Assembly (NCBI GenBank): GCA_002894305.1
Contig: PGEI01000005.1
Span: 1 to 64,000 of the forward strand
Reading direction: 5' to 3'
DNA from: Comamonadaceae bacterium CD01
Lineage (GTDB): Bacteria > Pseudomonadota > Gammaproteobacteria > Burkholderiales > Burkholderiaceae_C
DNA length: 64,000 bases
Below the pieces are notes generated by a model that was not told where the DNA came from, made no database searches, and saw nothing but the letters and a program-made list of their open reading frames with translations. Position numbers and translations under genes: made by a program. Shown piece after piece: positions 28,389-36,153 of this stretch; positions within the stretch are counted from its first letter, which is position 1, and each line of letters opens with the position of its first letter.

Positions 28389-30299
28389 TCATTGCTCTGC
28401 GTGGGCGGCATTGACCACGGGGAAGGCGCCGCTGAACCGATCCAGCAGCCCCAGGAAGCGCGCCAGCAGCGGCAGCTGGCCGCCGACCTGCAGGCGGCTG
28501 CCGGCCAGCGCGTCGGCGGGCGCGAGCTGCTGCGACAGCAGCGCGTCGAGCGTGGCGCGGTCGGTGCGCACGCTGGCGTCGGCGGCGGGCGGCGCGTCCA
28601 GCGCGATGCTGCTGAGCGCGCCGTGGGACAGGCTGGTCAGCCAGTGCTCGCCGCTGTCGCTGAAATGCCAGGCGATGTCGAAGGCCAGCCCCTCGGCGCG
28701 CGGCGCGACCACGCGCATCGCCAGCAGGTCGAACAGCAGGCCGTTGGGCAGCGCCCCCAGCATCGCCGCACCCGCGCCGGGCTGGGGCTTGGGCGGTCCG
28801 TTGCGGTATTCGTGCGCGCCCAGCAGGTAGGCGTTGCGCCAGGTGGCCGATTCGGCCTGGAAGCCCATCTGCTCCAGCGCCGCCGCCGCCAGCGCGCGGG
28901 CCGCCTCGTTCTGCGGCTCGGCGTAGACCAGGTGCGCCATGACTTCCGCCACCCAGCGGAATTCGCCGCGCTCGAAGTCCTCGCGCGCCCGCGCCAGCAG
29001 CGCGCCGGCGCCGCCCATGTAGGCGACGTACTTGCGCGCCGCATGAACCGGCGGCAGCCGGTTCAGGTTGGCCGGGTGCGCGTCGTACCAGCTCAGGTAG
29101 TGCTGGTAGATGGCCTTGACGTTGTGCGAGACGGTGCCGTAGAAGCCGCGCGCGTGCCAGCGGCCGGCCAGGCCCGGCGGCAGCTGCAGGCGCTCGGCGA
29201 TCTCGGCGGGCTTGAGGCCGTGGTTCATCAGCCGCACCGTCTGGTCGTGCAGGTAGCGGTACAGGTCGCGCTGCTCGGCCAGGAAGCGCACGGCCCGCTC
29301 GCGGCCCCAGGTGGGCCAATGGTGCTGGCCCAGGATGACCTCGGTGCGCGGGCCGTAGCGGTGCAGCGCCTCGTTCAGGTATTTGGACCAGGCCAGCGCG
29401 TCGCGCACCTTGGCGCCGCGCAGCGGGCACAGGTTGTGCAGCGTGTGCGTGGCGTTCTCGGCCAGGTTGAGCGCGCCCTCGCTCGGGATGAACAGATGCA
29501 TCTCGGCCGGCGCTTCGGTCTCGGGCGCCAGTTGAAACTCCAGCACCAGGCCGTCGATTTCGATCACCTCGTGCGGCTGGGCGATCTCGCGCGTCGGCGC
29601 GATCAGCCCCGGGCGCCCGCGCGGCATGTTCTTGCCCAGGCCGGAATCGACCTGCCCCGCCGGCCCGACGGGCAGCGTGTGGCCGAACTGGAACTGCGCG
29701 CGCCGCGCCATCGCCGGGCCGGCCATCACGTTCTCGGCCACCGCGGCGTGCAGAAAGCCCGCCGGCGCGATGATCTGCACGCGCCCGGCGTCCACGTCCG
29801 CCTGGCGCACCAGGCCCGGCGCGCCGCCGAAGTGATCGACGTGGCTGTGGCTGTAGATCACCGCCAGCAGCGGCCGCTCGCCCCGGTGCGCGCGGTAGAG
29901 CGCCAGCGCGGCGGCGGCGGTCTCGGGTACGGTGAGCGCGTCGAACGCGAGCACGCCGCTGTCGGTCTCGATGAAGGTGATGTTGGCCAGGTCGAAGCCG
30001 CGCACCTGGAAGATGCGCTTGGTGACCTGGAACAGCCCGTGCTCGCGGTTCAGCCGCGCCTGGCGCCACAACAGCGGGTTGACCGTGTCGGGCGCCTGTT
30101 CCTCGGCCAGGAAGCCGTAGGCCGCCAGGTTCCAGACCGGGGCGCCGTCGGGGCGCAGGATGGCCGCGTCCGGAATGCTGCCGAGAAAGCCGCGCCGGGC
30201 GTCGGCCGCGTCCTCGTCGTCCGGGGGCGGCTGCTGGCCGGCCACCAGGCGCTGGAAATCGACGGTGGCGGGGTGGGCGCAGTGGGTGGGGAGGTTCAT
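28389..30299 (-). CDS. SdsA1-type alkylsulfatase (metallo-beta-lactamase fold)
   Basis: A 636-residue zinc alkylsulfatase that would release sulfate and an alcohol from alkyl sulfate esters such as dodecyl sulfate. The metal motif HSHVDH is at residues 151-156, followed by FGGA; the family segment NLAENATHTLHNLCPLRGA is present, then an alpha-helical dimerisation domain and a C-terminal SCP2-like domain (about 510-630). The start at 30299 has AAGGA eight nt upstream; ATG 30308 abuts that site. Unlike Pseudomonas SdsA1, no signal peptide is visible, pointing to cytoplasmic hydrolysis after import. Confidence 0.88.
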   Translation of the reverse strand: MNLPTHCAHPATVDFQRLVAGQQPPPDDEDAADARRGFLGSIPDAAILRPDGAPVWNLAAYGFLAEEQAPDTVNPLLWRQARLNREHGLFQVTKRIFQVRGFDLANITFIETDSGVLAFDALTVPETAAAALALYRAHRGERPLLAVIYSHSHVDHFGGAPGLVRQADVDAGRVQIIAPAGFLHAAVAENVMAGPAMARRAQFQFGHTLPVGPAGQVDSGLGKNMPRGRPGLIAPTREIAQPHEVIEIDGLVLEFQLAPETEAPAEMHLFIPSEGALNLAENATHTLHNLCPLRGAKVRDALAWSKYLNEALHRYGPRTEVILGQHHWPTWGRERAVRFLAEQRDLYRYLHDQTVRLMNHGLKPAEIAERLQLPPGLAGRWHARGFYGTVSHNVKAIYQHYLSWYDAHPANLNRLPPVHAARKYVAYMGGAGALLARAREDFERGEFRWVAEVMAHLVYAEPQNEAARALAAAALEQMGFQAESATWRNAYLLGAHEYRNGPPKPQPGAGAAMLGALPNGLLFDLLAMRVVAPRAEGLAFDIAWHFSDSGEHWLTSLSHGALSSIALDAPPAADASVRTDRATLDALLSQQLAPADALAGSRLQVGGQLPLLARFLGLLDRFSGAFPVVNAAHAEQ

Positions 30300-30322
30300 T
30301 GCATGCATCCTTGTCGTCGCGC

Positions 30323-31132
30323 TCATTGCCAGCGCAGCAGCCAGCGCTCCAGCCGCGCCATGCCCTTGACCACGACCATGCCGAGCGCGGCCAGCAGGAA
30401 CAGCAGCGCCATCACGCCGTCCATGTTGAAGTTCGATTGCAGATAGGCCAGCGTCTGGCCCAGGCCGTGCTCGGCGGCGATGATCTCGGCGCCGACCACG
30501 CCCAGCATCGAGAAGATCAGCCCCAGGCGCAGGCCCGAGAAGATCACCGGCACCGCAGACGGCAGCGTGACCTTCCAGAACAGCTGCAGCGGCGTCGCGC
30601 CCAGCGAGCGGCTGAGCGTGAGGAAGTCCTGCGGCACGCCGCGAATGCCGGCCACCGTGTTGGCCAGCACGATGAAGAAGCTCAGGCTGGTGCCCATGGC
30701 GATCTTGGACGGCAGGCCCAGGCCGAACCACAGCAAAAACAGCGGCGCCAGCGCAAAGCGCGGCATGGCGTTGATGACGGTCAGATACGGATCGAGTGCG
30801 CGCTCCAGCGGCGGCCACTGCGTGAACGCCAGCCCCAGCACGATGGCCGCGGCGCTGCCGAGCAGGAACGAGATGAAGGTGCCCGCCAGCGTGTAGCCCA
30901 GCTCCAGCCACAGGTCGCCGCGCACGAAGAAGCCGCGCCACAGGTACAGCGCGATCTCGCTGGGCTGGCCGAACAGCGTGCGGTCGAGCCAGCCGGCGCG
31001 ACTGCCCCATTCCCACAGGCCGAAGAAGGCGATGAGGAACAGCAGGTGGCGCAGCGCGCTGGCGCCACGTCCGGTGCCAGCGGCGCGCGTGGTCGATGCC
31101 GGCAGCGCGGCGTTCAGGGGCGTTGCGCTCAT
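30323..31132 (-). CDS. ABC transporter permease (NitT/TauT/SsuC type)
   Basis: A 269-residue inner-membrane permease with about six helices and the BPD_transp_1 EAA-type loop SLGATPLQLFWKVTLPSAVPVIFSGLRLGL. The family carries sulfonates, taurine, nitrate or similar anions. Its ATG overlaps the stop codon of the ATPase gene (ATGA), and it ends 23 nt before the alkylsulfatase start, so uptake and hydrolysis genes are tightly joined. Substrate is inferred from the neighbours to be a sulfate ester. Confidence 0.88.
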   Translation of the reverse strand: MSATPLNAALPASTTRAAGTGRGASALRHLLFLIAFFGLWEWGSRAGWLDRTLFGQPSEIALYLWRGFFVRGDLWLELGYTLAGTFISFLLGSAAAIVLGLAFTQWPPLERALDPYLTVINAMPRFALAPLFLLWFGLGLPSKIAMGTSLSFFIVLANTVAGIRGVPQDFLTLSRSLGATPLQLFWKVTLPSAVPVIFSGLRLGLIFSMLGVVGAEIIAAEHGLGQTLAYLQSNFNMDGVMALLFLLAALGMVVVKGMARLERWLLRWQ

Positions 31133-31917
31133 GCCATCGCTCCTTCGGCCTGCGTTTCCGACAGGCGGATGCCGCGCTCCAACTGCTCCCATACCTGCGA
31201 GTACAGCTGCAGGAAGGCCGGGTCGCGCTGCAGCTCGCGCACGTGGCGCGGGCGCGGCAGGTCGATGGCCATGTCGGCGACGATGCGCCCGGGGCGCGCG
31301 CTCATCACCACCACGCGGTCGGCCAGTGCCACCGCCTCGGCCAGGTCGTGGGTGATGAAGACGACGGTGCGCCTGGTCTCGCCCCACAGCTGCAGCAACA
31401 GGTCTTCGAGCTGGATCTTGGTCTGCGCGTCGAGCGCGCCGAAGGGCTCGTCCATCAGCAGCACCTCCGATTCCAGGCAAAAGCCCCGCGCCAGGGCGCA
31501 GCGCTGGCGCATGCCGTGCGACAGCGCCTTGGGGTAGGCGTCGGCAAAGCGGCCCAGGCCCACGCGCTCCAACTCGCGGCGCGCCAGCGCCTCGCGTTCG
31601 GCCAGTGGCACGCCGCGCAGCTCCATGCCGAAGCAGACGTTCTGCAGCGCGGTGCGCCAGGGGAACAGGCAGTCGCGCGCCATGGTGTAGGTCACGCGCG
31701 GGCTGCCGGCGCGCGGCGCCTCGCCGCCGATGGCGATCTGCCCCTGCTGCACCGGCAGCAGCCCGGTCAGGTGGTTCAGGATCGTCGTCTTGCCGCAGCC
31801 GCTGGGGCCGACGATGGCGACGAACTGCCCGGAGGGAATCTCCAGGCTGACGTGGTCCACCGCCAGCACCGCGCCGCCGAAATCGACGCACAGGTCACGG
31901 ATCGAGATGGCTGCCAT
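31129..31917 (-). CDS. ABC transporter ATP-binding protein (SsuB/TauB-like)
   Basis: A 262-residue ABC ATPase. Walker A GPSGCGKTT is at 37-45, the signature LSHGMRQRCALAR at 132-144, Walker B VLLMDEPFGALD at 152-163 and the switch His in VFITHDLAEA. Two departures from the textbook family are visible: LSHGM instead of LSGGM, and YTMARDCLFPW where most relatives have a Gln in the Q-loop; I recall a subfamily with this ARD-LPW pattern. Overlaps the permease by 4 nt and follows the binding protein by 33 nt. Confidence 0.9.
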   Translation of the reverse strand: MAAISIRDLCVDFGGAVLAVDHVSLEIPSGQFVAIVGPSGCGKTTILNHLTGLLPVQQGQIAIGGEAPRAGSPRVTYTMARDCLFPWRTALQNVCFGMELRGVPLAEREALARRELERVGLGRFADAYPKALSHGMRQRCALARGFCLESEVLLMDEPFGALDAQTKIQLEDLLLQLWGETRRTVVFITHDLAEAVALADRVVVMSARPGRIVADMAIDLPRPRHVRELQRDPAFLQLYSQVWEQLERGIRLSETQAEGAMA

Positions 31918-31950
31918 GGCGCGTCTCCCTGAGGGGTGAAAGGGATGGAT

Positions 31951-32988
31951 TCACTCTTGCGGCGCGCCGTCCCAGACCAGGTCTTCCACCTTGGGCGCGC
32001 CCGGCAACTGCTTGGTCTGCTGCAGATAGGTGAGCGTGGACTGCACCGCGCTGCGGCGCACCATGGCCTTGTAGGCGTTGCTGTCGATGCCCAGCTCCAG
32101 CGCGCGCTTGGCGATGGCGTCGCCCTGCGGCATGTCGTAGGGGAAGTACTGGGCGGAGATCTTCAGCACCTCGGCCTCATTGGCGCGGTCGTTGACGAAG
32201 TCGGCCGCCTGCTGCGAAATCTTCACCACCGCCTTTGCAATCTGCGGCTGCTCGGCGATTTGCTGGGCACGCATCACCAGGGCGACGCCGGCGCCGTACA
32301 TCGAGCGCAGCAGCGCCGGTTTTTCGGCCGTGGCGCCGCGGTAGACCACGCGGCAGGCGCGGCTGACCTCGCACATCGTGCCGGCGGGCTCGAAGCTGGA
32401 GATCGCGTCTACCTGGCCCTGGCGCAGCGCGGCAAACGCGGTGTTGGGCGCGCCGACGGCGACGTAGGTCACGTCGTCGGCCTGGTGGCCGGCCTGCTGC
32501 ATCAGCCAGGCGAAGAAGGATTCGCTGGCCGAGCCGCGCGCGACGACGCCGATCTTCTTGCCCTTGAAGTCCTGCATCAGCGCCGGATAGCCCTCGCCCT
32601 CGTGCGCCAGCGCGAGGCCGGCGGCGGCGTCGATCTGGAAGATGTTGGTGACTGCCGAACCGGCCACCGCGCGCAGCTTGGCGCCGCGCAGCACGGCCGA
32701 GGCCAGCACCTCGATGGGCGTCTGCGCGACGTCGATCGAGTTGCCGATCAGCGCCTGCACACCGAGCGGCGCCTGCGGGATGGGTTTGAGCTCGCAGGTG
32801 ATGCCCGCCGCCTGGCACCAGCCCTTGCTGCGCGCGACGCGGATGAGCAGGTTGCCGTGGCCGGGGTAGTCCTGGAAGCGCACCACGGGCGGCGCGTCGG
32901 CGGCCAGGGCGGGCGCGGGCAGGAGGGCCGCGCCCGCCGCCAGGGCCAGGGCCGGCAGGAGCCGGGCCAGGGGGGATGGTGTCGTCAT
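31951..32988 (-). CDS. Periplasmic substrate-binding protein (NMT1/SsuA-like)
   Basis: A 345-residue periplasmic binding protein for the adjoining ABC transporter. A signal peptide (RLLPALALAAGAALLPAPALA) precedes the mature protein; the type II binding fold shows the family segments GNSIDVAQTPIEVLASAVLRGAKL, FKGKKIGVVARGSASE and FAALRQGQVDAISSFEPAG. The ligand is not determined, but the flanking sulfatases suggest an organic sulfate. Its ATG overlaps the tetR stop codon (ATGA), so regulator and transporter are translated together. Confidence 0.87.
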   Translation of the reverse strand: MTTPSPLARLLPALALAAGAALLPAPALAADAPPVVRFQDYPGHGNLLIRVARSKGWCQAAGITCELKPIPQAPLGVQALIGNSIDVAQTPIEVLASAVLRGAKLRAVAGSAVTNIFQIDAAAGLALAHEGEGYPALMQDFKGKKIGVVARGSASESFFAWLMQQAGHQADDVTYVAVGAPNTAFAALRQGQVDAISSFEPAGTMCEVSRACRVVYRGATAEKPALLRSMYGAGVALVMRAQQIAEQPQIAKAVVKISQQAADFVNDRANEAEVLKISAQYFPYDMPQGDAIAKRALELGIDSNAYKAMVRRSAVQSTLTYLQQTKQLPGAPKVEDLVWDGAPQE

Positions 32989-33728
32989 GGTGTCGTCTCC
33001 TGTGCGGGGGGTGGGGAGGGGCGCCGGCGCGCCCGTGTGGGCGGCGTGGCAGCGGGGGTGGCGGGAGGGGTGGGCGCCGGCGCCAGGCCCAGGTAGGCGT
33101 GGACCATGGCCGACAGCTCGGTCTCGAAGGCCGCGTCGTCCAGGTGCAGCGGCCCGGGGTCGGTGAGCACGGCGTTGATCAGCACGCCCTGCATCATCTG
33201 GTGCGCGAACACCAGGCGCTGCTGCGCGGACGGCGTGCTCCAGCCAGCGTGGCGCGCCATGGTTTGCAGCAGCCGGGCGCGGCTGGCCTCGCGCAGGCGC
33301 ACCAGCGGCGAGGCGGCGCGCGCCGCAGGCTCCAGCCGGCGCAGCTTGAGCATGGCGGTGGCGTACAGGCCGCGGTGCTGGCGAAACGACTGCACGCCCA
33401 TGTGCACCCAGTGGCCGACGAACGCGGCGGCGCTCTCGTGCTCGCGCTGCGGGTCGGCGTGGAAGGCCTCGGTGCGGCGCACCATGGCCTGCACCAGCAG
33501 GTCGAGCAGCACGTCGAAGTACGCGTCCTTGTTGTGAAAGCGGGTGTAGAAGGTGCCGGTGGAGCAGCCGATTTCCGCGGCGATGTCGCTGACCTTGACG
33601 TCGTCCCAGTCGCGCGTCTCGGTCAGGCGAAGGCCGGCGTGGATCAGCGCTTTTTCGCGTTCGTGGCCGCGCCGCTGCTGCGGTGCGCGCACTCGCGGAG
33701 CGGACGATGGGAAGCGGGGCGCAGTCAT
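32985..33728 (-). CDS. TetR-family transcriptional regulator, first gene of the sulfate-ester operon
   Basis: A 247-residue regulator with an N-terminal TetR helix-turn-helix (VKVSDIAAEIGCSTGTFYTRFHNKDAYF, about 44-71, broken here only for description) and a ligand-binding helical domain, ending in a Pro/Thr/Arg-rich tail. It is the promoter-proximal gene of the seven-gene minus-strand operon and overlaps the binding-protein gene by 4 nt. A near-perfect 24-bp palindrome 22 nt upstream of its start is a likely operator, so it probably represses itself and the operon until a sulfate ester or its alcohol is bound. Confidence 0.88.
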   Translation of the reverse strand: MTAPRFPSSAPRVRAPQQRRGHEREKALIHAGLRLTETRDWDDVKVSDIAAEIGCSTGTFYTRFHNKDAYFDVLLDLLVQAMVRRTEAFHADPQREHESAAAFVGHWVHMGVQSFRQHRGLYATAMLKLRRLEPAARAASPLVRLREASRARLLQTMARHAGWSTPSAQQRLVFAHQMMQGVLINAVLTDPGPLHLDDAAFETELSAMVHAYLGLAPAPTPPATPAATPPTRARRRPSPPPAQETTP

Positions 33729-33750
33729 GGTCGTGAAGTTGTTTCAAAAG

Positions 33751-33774
33751 TATGAATATGAATTCATGTTCATA
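33751..33774 (-). promoter_or_regulatory. Palindromic operator upstream of tetR
   Basis: Arms TATGAATATGAA and TTCATGTTCATA form a 24-bp palindrome with one mismatched base pair, centred on GAATTC, in an AT-rich island that stands out from the GC-rich surroundings. It lies 22 nt upstream of tetR, where a TetR dimer site is expected. Promoter hexamers in the same AT-rich stretch are ambiguous. Confidence 0.6.
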
Positions 33775-33898
33775 AATTTAAAACGCCAGCCAGCGGGTGC
33801 CAACGGGGTTTTCCCGTGGTGCAGGAAACGTGTTTTGCGGTGCCTGGCGAGCGGGCTGCTTCCGCTGGCCTCAGCCGCCGGGCATTAACGTCTGGCCA

Positions 33899-35227
33899 TC
33901 AGCGCTGCAATTGGTGCGCAGCTGCAACGCCATGGCGCACCGCGCCTTCGAGCGTGGCCGGGTAGGGCCCGTCGACATAGTCGCCGCAGGCGAGCAGCCC
34001 CGGCGCGATGTGCAGCGGAGGGCGCTGCAGCGACGGGCTGCAGACGAAGGTGGCGCGTTTTTCCACGACGGTCTGCAGTGGGCGCAGTCCATCCAGTCCG
34101 AGCTGCGCGCGTGCCTGATCGAGCACCTGCGCCGCCAGCGCGCCGCGGTCGCCGTCGAACGCGCTGACGACGAAGGCCAGCACGCCGGCGCTGCCGTCCA
34201 GTTGTGCGCGGTCAAAAGCGAATTGCGCCGGATGTTGCGCGCTGGGCTGCAGCGTCACCATGGGCTGAGACAGCAGCGGGCCGCGCGCATGTGGCTGTTC
34301 GGCGTAGACGGTGGCGATCGCCGCGTGCCGCAGGCGCTGGGCGGTTGCGGCCCAGTCGTGCAGCGCGGCGTGTTTTTCGACATGCTCGCCGGAGTGTGCG
34401 CCGGCAGCATCCCCGGCGGCGGCCACCAGCCGGGCTGATTCGCCGGCGGGCGTGGCCAGTACGGCGGCGTCGAAGACCTGCTCGTCCAGGGCCCAGCCCT
34501 GGCCGCTGCGCTGCAGCCGTTGCACGCGCCGGCCCAGGTGCAGCGCGTGGCCGCGCGCCTGCAGCCAGGCGGCGGCGGGTGCGGGGAACAGGCCGGCCAT
34601 GTCGGTGCGCGGCAGCAGCAGATGGGAGCCGCCGCGTCCGGCAAACAGGCTGTCGTGCAGCACGCGCAGAAATACCTGGCCGCTGGCCTGGCGCGCCGGT
34701 GTGTTCAGCGCCGACACGCACAGCGGGTCGATGAAATGCGTGAGCAGCCGCGGTGGCAGGCCGGCGCACAGGTCGGCCACGCTGGCCTGTGGCGCGCAGG
34801 CAAAGCCCTGCAGCCGCCAGCGCGCGGCGCGCGCCAGCAGCGCGGCGCGCTCGCCCCAACTCCAGCCGCGCGCGCGGGCAATGCCCCACAGCGCGTCCCA
34901 GGGCGGCGCCGCATGGGGCAGGCGCAGGCCGGCGCCTGCAGGGTCGGTCAGGGTGAGCGGCAGGCGCAGAAAGGCGCGCTCGGGTTGCACGCCCACGGCG
35001 CGCATGAGCCGCAGGCATTCGGCGTAGGCGCCGATCAGGATGTGCTGGCCGTTGTCCAGCGTGATTGGCGCGCCGTCGCTGCGTTGCGCGGCGACGGCGC
35101 GGGCGCGCCCGCCCAACTGGCGGCTGGCTTCGAACATGGTGATGCGGTGGCCGGCCTGCGCTGCGGTGACCGCCGCCGCCATGCCGGCCCAGCCGGCGCC
35201 GACGATGGCGACGTTCAACACCGGCAT
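33899..35227 (-). CDS. hpnE: Hydroxysqualene dehydroxylase HpnE
   Basis: FAD-dependent enzyme that reduces hydroxysqualene to squalene, the last step of the bacterial HpnCDE route. The 442-residue protein opens with the dinucleotide motif VAIVGAGWAGMAAAV and has the amine-oxidase-like segment FEASRQLGGRARA and a C-terminal GLLACGDYVDGPYPATLEGAVRHG. It is the last gene of hpnC-hpnD-hpnE, 22 nt after hpnD. About 170 nt downstream the sulfate-ester operon begins from its own promoter region. Confidence 0.9.
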   Translation of the reverse strand: MPVLNVAIVGAGWAGMAAAVTAAQAGHRITMFEASRQLGGRARAVAAQRSDGAPITLDNGQHILIGAYAECLRLMRAVGVQPERAFLRLPLTLTDPAGAGLRLPHAAPPWDALWGIARARGWSWGERAALLARAARWRLQGFACAPQASVADLCAGLPPRLLTHFIDPLCVSALNTPARQASGQVFLRVLHDSLFAGRGGSHLLLPRTDMAGLFPAPAAAWLQARGHALHLGRRVQRLQRSGQGWALDEQVFDAAVLATPAGESARLVAAAGDAAGAHSGEHVEKHAALHDWAATAQRLRHAAIATVYAEQPHARGPLLSQPMVTLQPSAQHPAQFAFDRAQLDGSAGVLAFVVSAFDGDRGALAAQVLDQARAQLGLDGLRPLQTVVEKRATFVCSPSLQRPPLHIAPGLLACGDYVDGPYPATLEGAVRHGVAAAHQLQR

Positions 35228-35249
35228 GCGCGGGCGGGTGTGTGGCCGC

Positions 35250-36089
35250 TCACATGCGCCCCAGCGCCTGCACCTTCCAGGCCAGCCAGAATTTGCGCAG
35301 CGGTGTCAGGCTGGTGCGGTGGTCGAGCACGCGAAAGCCGTCCGCCTCGATCTCGCGCAGCAGTGTGCGGTAGATGCTGGCCATCATCAGCCCGGGCTTC
35401 TGGCTGCGTCGGTCGGCGGTGGGCAGCAGCGCAAACGCTTCTTCGTACAACGCGTGGGCGCGTTCGGTCTCGAAGCGCATCAGCGCGCTGAAGGCGTCGC
35501 TGTAGCGGCGTTCGAGAATGTCTTGCGCGGTCACGCCATGCTGCTGCAGGTCGCTGATTGGCAGGTAGATGCGCCCGCGCAGCGCATCCTCGCCCACGTC
35601 GCGAATGATGTTGGTGAGCTGGAATGCCAGGCCCAGCTTGTGCGCGTACTGTGTGGTTGCCGGGTCGGTCTGGCCGAAGATCAGCGCCGACACCTCGCCG
35701 ACGACGCCGGCCACCAGGTGGCAGTAGCTGGCCAGGCAGTCGAAGTCGTTGTAGCGGAACTGCTCCAGGTCGACCTGGCAGCCGCGGATGACCGCGTGCA
35801 GGTGCTCGCGCGTGATGCCGTAGACCGGCGCGTGCGACATCAGGGCCTTCATGGCCGGGTGGCTGGGCTTGCCGGCAAAGGATTTGTCGACCTCGCTGCG
35901 CCACCAGCCGAGTTTGGAGGCGGCCACGCCCGGGTCGCTGATGAAGTCGGCCACGTCGTCGACTTCGCGGCAGAACGCGTAGAACGCGGTGATTGCCGCG
36001 CGCCGGGGCTTGGGCAGGAAGAGAAAGGCGTAATAAAAGCTGCTGCCGGAGGCGGCGGCCTTGTCCTGGACGTACTGCTCGGGGGTCAT
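35250..36089 (-). CDS. hpnD: Presqualene diphosphate synthase HpnD
   Basis: Condenses two farnesyl diphosphates to presqualene diphosphate. The 279-residue all-helical protein has both Asp-rich metal motifs, CREVDDVAD near residues 40-48 and NIIRDVGEDALRGRIYLP near 185, plus the SSFYYAFLFLPKPRR start typical of HpnD. It lies between hpnC and hpnE on the same strand. Confidence 0.92.
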   Translation of the reverse strand: MTPEQYVQDKAAASGSSFYYAFLFLPKPRRAAITAFYAFCREVDDVADFISDPGVAASKLGWWRSEVDKSFAGKPSHPAMKALMSHAPVYGITREHLHAVIRGCQVDLEQFRYNDFDCLASYCHLVAGVVGEVSALIFGQTDPATTQYAHKLGLAFQLTNIIRDVGEDALRGRIYLPISDLQQHGVTAQDILERRYSDAFSALMRFETERAHALYEEAFALLPTADRRSQKPGLMMASIYRTLLREIEADGFRVLDHRTSLTPLRKFWLAWKVQALGRM

Positions 36090-36153
36090 TTGGGCGGCGA
36101 TTGTCCCATGGCCGCGCTATGCCACAGGGCATGCCGGTTGTTGCGCGGCAGCG

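Noticed and set aside
30323-32988. Assigning the ABC transporter to nitrate or taurine uptake
   Set aside because: The protein family is shared by all these substrates, but the operon contains sulfatases and an alcohol oxidoreductase and no nitrate reductase or taurine dioxygenase.
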